Shown one piece after another: positions 36,882-46,530 of a DNA stretch of 64,000 nt. How positions within the stretch are numbered: the stretch's first letter is position 1; each line of letters begins with the position of its first letter. The stretch lies in assembly GCF_029227915.1 (NCBI RefSeq), contig NC_079879.1, positions 11,286,001-11,350,000 of the forward strand, read 5' to 3'. Source of the DNA: Hydractinia symbiolongicarpus. Lineage: Eukaryota; Cnidaria; Hydrozoa; Anthoathecata; Hydractiniidae. A program made the translations under genes and the position numbers. The notes under the pieces are model-generated. The model saw only the letters and a list, made by a program, of their open reading frames with translations. It was not told the origin of the DNA and ran no database searches.

Positions 36882-39800
36882 TTAATTATCTTCTTCCTCC
36901 GGACCTGTTCCGTAAAATACTAAGCTCCATTCCAACAATTGTCCTGAGCTAACTCTACCATTTGAACTTAGTGCTGGTAAAAATGGTTCCTGGAAACCAT
37001 TACTAACTTGTACACGTTGGGACCCGGTTTCCTCTTGTACCTGTACCCTGGGGTCTTGGTAGGATAACCCAGTCCTCTTAGTAGCGCTTTTATCTCTATT
37101 TTTCTTAATCTCTTCAAAGTTTCTATCGTAACCATAAACTTGATTATTTTGGTCTATATCTTGTCCTTCAGAAACAGCTGATTTACCGAATATATTTTCT
37201 GCTGAGTCAAATATTCTTTCTCCTTCTACAGCGCTAATATCGCCATTATTATTTCCATACCCCTCTGTACTCTCTATAGATAACTCTCCATCGTTGCTGC
37301 CAGTTACAACAGTCTTTTTCTCGCTGTCATGAAGCATCTCGTTGATTTGTTCATCTAGAAGTTAGAACGTAAATTTTAACACAAAATACAATTTACTGCG
37401 AACCTAATCGCTGCAGTAATTGCCACGATTACCTCAGGAGCAAAATTAGGTATTTTATCAAAAGGAAGGTCAATGAGATTCTTTTTTAAACATCCCTAAT
37501 CTAATTCAGGATATGGGAGTGTGACAATCATAAGAGTGGAGACACATATATTCAACTAGTAGACGATGTCTTATCAGATTAGGTTTTCTATTAACAAATG
37601 AAACCTAGAACTGCGTTTATCTTTTTTTTTTTTTAAAGTAAAACCTATTCTAATAAAAAAATAATGGAAAGTCATTTTATCCGGTTTTAGGCTGCTATCA
37701 AAATCAATAATGTTGGTCCTAAAATTACGGTTGTTATACAGCAGTTAAAAATATGGATGGAATATAATGATGATAAGGAATTTTTTGTAGATGTAAAAAC
37801 ACACTGTCACCATCCTTTACAAAAGCAAAGTTTCCTTTGCCGTTGATTGAAAGGTGTCGTTGTACAGAGGCGACTTGTTAAAAAGAAAAAGAAAAATATA
37901 AACCTGTGTCTAATAAATTTTTATCTTCATCTAAATCATCTGTTTTGATTTGATATGTGTGTATTTTACTTCTCTTCCGAACACCATCTGGATACGGTAC
38001 ATCTAAAGCAGAGTTACCTCCTGTTGTGTCCTTTTGTTTATTTTTCTTCTTCTTGCGTTCTTCTAAATCTTTCATCTTCTTCTCGTCGTCTATCACCTAA
38101 CAAAAAGTAAAATTATTTTTAAATGCATTATTTGTCTTGTTCTTTAATTGGCAACTCAAGATATTAACCTTTTTTCTAGAGCGCCTTCGTGACGAACCTT
38201 AAAACGACTTTGGAACAAGGGGACAGGGTTGTTAATTTAAGAAGAAGAATAAAATAGGAGAGAATACTACTAAGGGAAGCAACTTCGTACCTCTTCCTCT
38301 AGATCTTCCACATCGGGTTCTTGTTTACTTGTATCATGTTGTAAATATCCGTTTAAGTTGAATCCTTTACTTGTTAGTGATAGTATGTTATCGGTAACAT
38401 TTAAAGTCCAAACTCCCTTCGGGTTTTCTCCCCAATTATGAACCGTCATGAAAGTCCAATCGTGAAGACCTTTGTCGCTGTCGTCATAACGACGAGTTGA
38501 TAACATTTCATTGCGGGTTCCCATTGGAGAAAACAAATCGATACTAACGTCACCACGACGCCGATGTTGAAAAGATATCGTTAAAGTGACGTGTTCTAAT
38601 TTGGTAATTTCTTTTTCACTTCCTTCACAGGAAATTGTGTCGATGGTTATTGAGAGAGTTCCACCGGCTGGTATTTCCCTAAAAGATGGAAATAGATATG
38701 AAGGAGGAGTCTTTTCTTATTTTTAAAGATTTATGTGTAAACGCTTGAAAAAGATAAACTTTTAAGAGTCAATACTAACTGGACAGAGTTACTAGAAGGC
38801 CCTGAGCAAATGCGTTGCTTAGGAACTGTCTTCCAATTTTTGGCAGCTTCAACCATCTTCGCTGCATCTAATCGTCCAAATCCAAATTTATGATTAAAAT
38901 GGAAACCTCCGCCATTATCCATCCATCCTTCATCCACTGGACTAGTGACTTGCGCAGTGTTTACAATTAGATGTTGTACATCACGCCATGTCAAATTGGG
39001 GCTAAAGAAGAACAAAATGCCCTTTATAAATACTCCCGCACTTGTTCTAATATTTCTAACTCGTTGTCACTAATGACACGAAAACATATAATTAAGTTTC
39101 TTGAATGTTTTCGTAGCGAAACAATTAACTTACTTGGCTTGAAGGGTTAAGGCTATAACACCGGCAGCTAATGGCGCTGACGATGAAGTACCTTTAAACT
39201 CGTCTGTACATTTATTATGGAGATCAGTTGTGATCTAAAGAGAGGCAGATAGAAAATATAAATGTCATATGAGGAAAAGGAAATTTTTAGCACTGAAGGG
39301 AAAAAGCGTGTGTATATTTTGAGTTTTTGCTTTAAACTCTTTTCAAAGAAAATTACGTTGTACATAAATTAGAGTGAACAGGGGACCGGGATTAAAGGTG
39401 GACATTTTGAATTGTGTGTAGAAAATAAATAAATAAATTACGACGCATAAAGATATAAGAAGGCAGTATAGTCACAGTAACTTGAACACGGCATGACTTT
39501 CTTTCTCTCAAATCATTTCTTTCGGTCTCCTAAACCATATAAAAACACGCACCCCGAACGTTTCATATCACTTCAGCTTTATACAGGGAAAAGAGAATCA
39601 AGTGTCTTTAAAGTTGCAAAATCAACTCAAATTTCTTTTATTTTAATCAGCGCAAAATAGTCTATAGAGATAGGAAAGCATTCTCCTTTAACAAAAAATG
39701 CTATCATTGGGTATGTCGGCATGATAAACCACTATAATATCTTTAAAACTTATGTATTATTTCTTTTAACATTATAAATATTTCTTAAGACGAAACATTT

Positions 39801-42800
39801 TCCTTTTTGTCCTTAAAGTTCAAGGTATATATATTGATAGATTGAGCAGAATCTATTCTATAAATTTAAAGTTACCATTTTGTTTTCTTCTTTCTCTCTG
39901 TGTGAGCCACCGTTAAAGGTTACAGCTAGTGTAGACGAACACAACTCCGTGTAATATGCTGACAATCCATGATCACTTATACATCCGATAGATATGGTGT
40001 ATATAGACGTCGTATAACCGTCACAATTGCAATCGTCGTCTGTTAATCCGCCATTACCAGTTGCCCAAACGTAAATATTACCTCTAGCATTCCGACCCTG
40101 TATAAGTAGTGGTGCAAATATTAAATGTCTATCTGTGAGCTAAAACAGTAGCTGCGAGTCAACCTCGTCCCCAGGGCATTTTGTATCTTTTCAGACATCG
40201 GGACGAAAATCGGTTCGCCGACCTGATATAAGAGACAACAGGCGCTAGGAACGAGGTTGGCTGCGAGTAACAAGGGGAATATTCTCATGTATTTTTTTAG
40301 AAGCTAACTCCTAGTTTCGGTATAGTTATGAAGAGAAATTCTCTTTTTACCTCAAGTGCTCCTCTCATAAGCGCTTCTTGAGCAAGTCGACCCGGTTTAC
40401 CAAATGTTTTCCCATCATCCTTTGGTCCCCAGCAGTTACTATAGATATCAATGTAATTCGATTGAAAACTTAAAGAACTTCCTTCTAGGATGTCAGTTGC
40501 TTGACCATCTAACATGCGAACACCTAAAACAAAAGGGCGGTGAATATTGTGATTATGGCTAAAATATTAGCTGTAATCAGAATAAAAATCACAAATAGTG
40601 ATTATTTTAAATATTAAAGTTATTTTCAAGCTATTTTGCCTTTATCGTTGAACTTTAAAAACGACTTATGGAATTAAGCCCTAGGCTCGAGTTTGATTAA
40701 AGATGAATGTGCAATAGATAAAAAAGAAGCGCTATTTTACTTCAACTAGCCAATTCTATAGCAAAACGGGTAAAAGAAAAGAGGTAATAATCCACCCACC
40801 GCCAATATTTGCATCATACGCCACACCAACGCCACAAATGGAATTATTTGCCGCAGCTGCTATTTCTCCGGCGCAACGAGTACCGTGACTAAGATGACAA
40901 AAACAGTTCCATGAAAGAAAAGCACTAAATAATAAAATAAATTTTTTAAAAGAAACATACCAGTTGTCTGGATCGGAATCACGTGGTTTCGGATCAGAAT
41001 CCATGTCGTTAAAATCGTAGCTTGCTTTTTGATCCTAACATAACAATAATCCAATGTTGCATGTAGTAGTCCAAAAATTTAGAACATCTTAAGAACATTT
41101 AAGGCTTTGTCAATACCGAGAAGTACTGGAATGCTCCTTTAAACTTTAAAAATTAGAAAGCTTGGGCAGAAGTAAGAACAATTTAAGAACATTTTGAGGC
41201 TTAAAATTAAAAATGTTAAGAACATTTTTAAAGGCTTTCTTCCAGATGAATGTTTTTATAAAAGGTTTATGTTCTCATAAAAATTTTTAAAGTAAAGACT
41301 GATAGAAGTTTTGTTTAGTTGTAGGACTTTCAACCAGCTCTTATATGTAATCTGAATGAGAGGAATTGTTCCCGGTAGCGTTACTTTCTTATTTTTGATT
41401 GTAATTGTGGGATGATATTATCAAATCTTTACAAAAATATTTGTGCTGACTCATCAAAATTTTACGACGATTCTTGATTAAAAAAGATGAAATTTTTAAA
41501 TAAAAGTTCCCGAAAATATGTATTTACTGGAATTATAATGTTTACTTGATTGCTTAAATTCCATAAAATACCCTTAAAAACTCAATTTTAAAATTTTAGA
41601 CACGACTTAGAAAACAAAATATACTTACGTAATTATCTCTCAAATCTGGATGATTGTGATCAACACCGTCGTCTAAAACGCTGACCACAACCCCTCTACC
41701 AGTTATGCCTTGCTTCCACACAGGTAAGACGTTTAAGTCTACGCCAGGAGGACCGGTTGATTGTCCTCGATTGTTCTAAAAACATCATCAGCAAAAAAAT
41801 GTTTACGGCAACGAAATATACGATAGCATCTAGAACCTCATTTCCAGGCTTCTTTTCGTGTCTTTACAAGAATGTTCGACTATCTTAGTAAAAATTGTTT
41901 TTTTTTTACGCAGTTGTTCTACAAAGCAGAGAGCCTCAAGTTTTTTGACACACTCGGGCTTTCGAAACACAAACGCTACAAAAATATAAATCACAACTTA
42001 TTGTAACTTGGTGGGAGTTAAAACAAAGTACTTACCAAATACCATTGTTCGAGAAATTTAGGATCAGAAGGCATTCCATCTTTTCTTCTGCGATCTAATA
42101 AATGTTGTTGTTCGGCCCATAATACCTTTAAATATCAAAACCCCATGTTGTTATAACTGCAAACAAATAAATTTAACTTTGATGTTAAAAGATATCTGAC
42201 CTTTTTTTCTTCAACTAACTTTCTTGAATGTCCATGTAAACTACGTTTGGAAATGCGTTTTGCCTTTTTGTGTTTAAAATGAAAAAAGCCCTCTAAATTA
42301 CCAATCTGAAAAAAGAAGCAAAAAGTAACTAAATAATCAGATCCCAGCTCTTTTAATCAAACAACGACATTGTAACGGAGATGGTATAGTGGTAGTGCAT
42401 TCGACTTGTAATCATAAGGCTTAAAATTCGAGTCCTCACTCCGGCGCACTTCAAAAGTAGTGTTGTTAGCCCCTTTGGTGCCATCTACTGAGTGCTAACC
42501 GGCTTGTGTGCCAGGCAAGCAAGTTAGAACAATGCTATACATATCTCTAGCGGTAATGTAACATAATTACCGTCGGAGGGGATCAAGAGCCAGCCATTAG
42601 GATTAAAACCGCAAGGACATTAAAACTTTCCGTTACTTCCATACTGACTTGAAACGCAAAGTGAAGCATTAAATAATTTAGATTTTATTTATGTTTAAAA
42701 CTGGCTACTTATTCTAAAGTTTTCTCAATTTCTATAAATTTGAGCTTTTATAATTACTAGTAAACAACAAATCTATCTGAGTTTACTGTAAAATTGAACA

Positions 42801-43547
42801 AAAAATTGGCGGGAAAAATAGCGTTTGCTTGACGAAACAGAAGCGTGTAAGCGGCTCTTGTGTCACGTAACCGCAATTTATTCTATGGTTGCACACACAA
42901 TAAGTAATTGAAAACATTCTAACGCAATTAATGCTATGGAAACAATGTAATATCGATCCAAAAAAAAAACATTTTGGAATGTAACCAGAGTCAGTATATC
43001 AAGGAACTTATTTAAAGTTAATGTTGGATGAACATATTCGACAATTTTTTCTCAGGCCTACTAACTGCCAAGGCCATTTGCTTTCAATTACTAAGAACCT
43101 GAGCTCATACATTCAATCAAGAAAACCCTTCAGCCGCATTTTATCTTTTAGGAAAAAATCGAGATTTTCTGACAGTAAAAAGGTGATTCGCATACTTATT
43201 ACCTGACCAAGATTCTCAAAGCCATGTTTTTCTGCAATCCTATCAGCTTGAGCAACTTCCGCAGGATCTAGTTGAACAGCCCAAGAATTTGTGAATAAAA
43301 TTTTGCCTTCTTTACTTTGTAAAGAGTCTTCTAATTTGGCTAAATATTCTTTATCTCTTTTTGACAATTGTCGTGCATTAAAGTTTATCTTTTTGGAATA
43401 TCTGTTATCTCTATCTTCGTGCGATACTCGTATAGTTCCATCTTTTACCGTTTTCGCGTTTTTACGATGAGCCGGTGACGTAAATACACCTTGTATCGAT
43501 GTAACGACAAGTACTATATATATCAGTTTTACTTTTGATTGTCGCAT
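36882..43547 (-). CDS. Kexin-type proprotein convertase (furin/PC1-like, S8B), 13 exons
   Basis: Secretory-pathway endoprotease that cuts precursors after basic residues. Exons (minus): 43547-43203, 42305-42201, 42125-42036, 41775-41629, 41034-40961, 40888-40800, 40523-40351, 40097-39876, 39234-39134, 39001-38780, 38678-38291, 38096-37904, 37354-36882; 873 residues in phase. Signal peptide about 1-23; prodomain with [18 protein letters not shown] and a basic activation site (LDRRRKDG). The catalytic set is complete: Asp215 (SVLDDG), His255 (CHGTRCAGE), oxyanion Asn356 (ATGNGG) and Ser432 ([11 protein letters not shown]). The P domain starts near 525. Its last strand ([10 protein letters not shown], about 858-867) is separated from the rest by about 220 acidic and Lys-rich residues, which is odd. 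Wording such as DLHNKC and [14 protein letters not shown] is nearest PC1/3, but the subfamily is unsettled. A SINE and a short inverted-repeat element sit in introns. Confidence 0.9.
40160..40259. mobile_element. 100-bp inverted-repeat element with 9-bp target duplication
   Basis: Begins CAACCTCGTCCCCAGGGC and ends GCGCTAGGAACGAGGTTG. It is flanked by perfect 9-bp direct repeats GCTGCGAGT at 40151-40159 and 40260-40268. Terminal inverted repeats, no coding capacity and a 9-bp target-site duplication fit a MITE, probably of the Mutator (MULE) group. It sits in intron 7 of the convertase gene. Confidence 0.8.
42374..42640 (+). repeat. tRNA-derived SINE (tRNA-Thr-like head)
   Basis: A pol III head comes first: TGGTATAGTGGTAGTGCA is an A-box/D-arm, CTTGTAA resembles an anticodon loop with TGT (Thr), and AATTCGAGTCC is a B box. 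CGGAG at the start can pair with CTCCG at the end of the head. The TψC stem does not pair, so it is not a working tRNA. It is followed by a non-tRNA body of about 190 bp ending in an A-rich GACATTAAAAC. It lies in intron 1 of the convertase gene. The exact 3' end is uncertain. Confidence 0.7.
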
Positions 43548-44446
43548 TCTTATTTTTTATCATTCGATTGTTATTTAATCTATACTCTATATTCTCAATG
43601 CTATATAGTATTTTCGCAAATAATACATTCTTTTTTCTCAAAACACTACACAAATTTCAACTTTTGACTATATTAGTCATTTACCCGTATTGTGTGTATT
43701 CTTTTATAACTATAATTTTAATATATTTCAGTATAATTAAAATTTTCTGTAGCAGCGCAATGTGAGATCATGCGAGAGAAGTTCACTGAAGCGTTAATTA
43801 AAAACCATTGCAAACAGTAACTTTTTGAAAAAAAAATTAATTACCAACTTCTCGCCCACACTCTTAGTTAGTTAAACTATTTGTTACAATAACCATTCCG
43901 CAATAAAATTGGTAAAAAGGTTTGTAATATAAGTTAAAAAATTATAAAGCCGGCAAACGAAGTTTAATCGGCTTAAAATTGACATTGAAAAAAAATGTTG
44001 TGATAGTTGAAAAGAGATTTTTTTTGATTTTATGCTATTTGACTTTTTGTGCACCCTCTATTTCGGATTTACACATATGCAAAAACATTCGAATTTTGGA
44101 AACAAAATCTGCGTGTAAAACATACAGAGGAAAACCACAAATATGTATATAAACTTCCGCATCGCATTTGTTTATAAAAAGAACACGGGACTTCTTAAAA
44201 GTCGTAGATGATAGTTTGTTATGACACGTCCGTGTCCACTCTCTATTGAGAGTGTTTCACTCCGGTCAGATCTCCGATCATGACGGGCGTGTCTAACTAC
44301 TAGTGTAGTCATATAGAAGCACAGCTACCTTCTTTGTGAAATCGTCCTAACAACTTCGTTCCAAGGATCTTTTTCTCTTTTTAATCAGAATAAGGTTGGA
44401 ATTGTCCCACAATTTCAAATAGTCTTGTGGTATAAATAAAATACCA
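43548..44446. other. Region upstream of the convertase, with a foldback segment
   Basis: No gene was seen. At 44223-44293 a 71-base segment can fold: GACACGTCCGT pairs with ACGGGCGTGTC, and inside it CACTCTC-TATT-GAGAGTG forms a hairpin. No pol III boxes or known RNA signature were recognised, so it may be a structured RNA or a decayed foldback repeat. The convertase start at 43547 has no clear TATA box nearby. Confidence 0.35.
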
Positions 44447-44598
44447 TCCTCGTCCCCAGGTTTTTTTTGTTGATGGTGTTTCACCCTTGTTCCCAGGGAT
44501 TTTTGTTTTTTTGTATTCCATATCAAACTCGTCCTTAGGCCACTTTGCTTTAACGGTGTTGCGCTTTCATTAAAAGATTGTTCCTAGAGGATGGTCGT
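44447..44598. mobile_element. Diverged copy of the CCTCGTCCCCAGG inverted-repeat element
   Basis: Left end ACCATCCTCGTCCCCAGG, right end CCTAGAGGATGGT, with degenerate internal copies of CGTCCYYAGG between them. It resembles a compound or rearranged member of the family. No target duplication is visible. Confidence 0.5.
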
Positions 44599-44716
44599 CT
44601 TTTGGTGAAATCACGTTTCTTTTTCTTTAAGAAAACGGACTATACGGCTATATAAAGCCATCCTGGGCGAGAGTTGGTGTTCGATGGCCATCCTGGATGT
44701 GTGTACCCCATTTGTC

Positions 44717-44821
44717 CAACCTCGTCCCCAGGGTCTTGTGACCCCTGAGCCGTTATTACGGAGTGGCCAACAATGCGCTATCAACTTATCAATAATGCAA
44801 AAGGCCCTGGGAGCGAGGTTG
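44717..44821. mobile_element. 105-bp inverted-repeat element with 9-bp target duplication
   Basis: Begins CAACCTCGTCCCCAGGGTC and ends GGCCCTGGGAGCGAGGTTG, so the termini are inverted repeats of about 19 bp. The flanks CCATTTGTC (44708-44716) and CGATTTGTC (44822-44830) agree at 8 of 9 bases. Same family as 40160-40259. The ORFs on both strands across it come from the element. Confidence 0.8.
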
Positions 44822-45339
44822 CGATTTGTCATATTTCGGAATTCTGCATTTCACTATGTATACAATGTTTACACACGTGATTAAAGCAAAATTTTGTTAT
44901 ATTGCAGGCTTTTACCATTTACAGGAAAATTACAATTTTTTTGTTAATTCCTTATTTAAAATAAGGTTATAAATCGTTTTCATAAAGGACAACCTTTGCA
45001 ATATAAATTTACCTTAAAAGCAATTGAATATAACAGAAATATGTAGTGCTGTTTTTCACTGTTCGGGGAAGTAGGCAAAACATTCATTTTGACCTACATT
45101 GAAAGTGCAAGCTTTATTTTTCTGCTGACTGATTGAGTTGACAGGAAAAACTTAGTTTTTGTGGCTGCAGGAAAAAAGATTGACATCCTAGATTTGTTTT
45201 GTCAGAATAATAATGTTAGCCATACATTTGGAAGCAATTTAAAAAATTACATTTCAATCAGATGAGTTATAGCTATAGCTCTTGTGAGGTTGATTTTTGT
45301 CTTTTTTATTGGTGTATGTAATATGGAATGTTGTATTCT

Positions 45340-45950
45340 TGTTAATACTTTTAAAAACTGACAATGGTAAATTGTACACCTTTCAGCTTATTGGATAAGT
45401 TGGAATGTTTAGCTAAGTTTAGTTGGGATTTGCTTTTATCGATGTGAAAAGAAACGTCATATGAAAAACCGATAGGAACAATATCCAAACTTTGGTTAAA
45501 AAAATTGCCAAATTATGGTTAAAAACTTTTCTGTTGTGGCTAGCATCTTTTCATCGATATGTTCCAAATGTAAATTTAATATAAACTATATATTTACAGC
45601 TGATGGACATATTCTTAGTCTTGATTACCCTCTGATGTTGACAAATCATCCTCTAAGTAACAAGTAAAAAGATAATACATGACAGTGGTAAATGTACATC
45701 TTTCAGCCTAATGGATAGGTTAGTAGTAATATTAGTAGATCAGTTTACATTGAGGAGACCATCAAATAGCAAAAACTAATTCGATATGATGGCCACCTGA
45801 ATAACATCGTTTTACAAATTATATGCATAGTGTACTACCAATTTATAGTAAAAAACACAAAAATAAAATAAAATAATGGCAAAATAAATACATAAATAAC
45901 TAACAAATAGTCAAAGCAAAGTGACTAATCCAATACATAGAGGGTTAAAA
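45340..45950. repeat. Dispersed repeat fragments, related to 46530-46720 and 49385-49457
   Basis: Phrases recur: GGAATGTTTAGCTA near 45400 and GAATGTTTAGCTATAGG near 46535; ACAATGGTAAATTGTACACC near 45361 and ACAGTGGTAAATGTACATC near 45683. TCTTGATTACCCTCTGATGT with the following TGACAAATCATCCTCTAA occurs at about 45619-45658 and again at about 49406-49445. These look like pieces of one or two unknown elements interleaved with a LINE tail. Confidence 0.6.
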
Positions 45951-46530
45951 AGTGTGTTTTACATCAGCATTTAAGTGTATTGAAGTCAACAGAGGCAAGG
46001 TCATGATGTTGTATATTCTGGAAGGTATTCCAGGAATTATAGCAAATTGAGTTCAGTCCAAAAGAGGTAGTTCTTACCAGAGGTTTATTGAGGCGCACAC
46101 CCCCCCCCCCCCTTGTTACTTGAGCTGACCTTTGATATTTCAGATTTAAAATTTTTTGAATGCTTAGAAGAGAAGTACCATTTAAAGTTTGATATATGAG
46201 TAATATGCTAAAAAGATCAATAAGGTCTTTAAAATTTAGTACATTAGATGCATAAAAAAGAGTAGGGACAGAGTAAAAAAGGAGAAAAGGAAATGATACG
46301 AATATCAGATTTTTGAAGACACACACAGACAATCCTAATAGATTTTGTAGACATACCCCATACTGGAGAACCATATGTCATGCAAGAGTAAAATAAGGCA
46401 TAATAATGTCATTCGGAACATAATGTTGAAGTTTACTTAGACCACCATTTGCTTTCCTGAGTTTGTTGCACAAACGTGTGTGCAAGTTTCAATCAAGAAA
46501 TTCATCAATAAAAACACCCAGATAGCAAAG
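45950..46530 (-). mobile_element. LINE 3' fragment (C-terminal part of the reverse transcriptase)
   Basis: Minus-strand translation with a few stops and frame changes gives the C-terminal part of LINE ORF2. It runs YLGVFIDEFLD, LCNKLRKANGGLSKLQHYVP, SVPTLFYASNVLNFKDLIDL, LVRTTSFGLNSICYNSW and ends near VDFNTLKC. This is the thumb/connection region that follows the YADD motif in CR1/L2/Jockey-like elements. It is 5'-truncated and decayed. A (C)14 run at about 46100 lies inside it. Confidence 0.75.

Noticed and set aside
42374-42446. Functional tRNA-Thr gene
   Set aside because: The TψC and anticodon stems do not pair well, and a repeat body follows directly, so it is read as a SINE head.
44611-44884. 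Overlapping ORFs on both strands
   Set aside because: They are read through the 105-bp inverted-repeat element, whose palindromic ends keep frames open on both strands.
45964-46374. 136-codon minus ORF as a host gene
   Set aside because: Its wording and the flanking frame-shifted sequence match the C-terminal part of a LINE reverse transcriptase.
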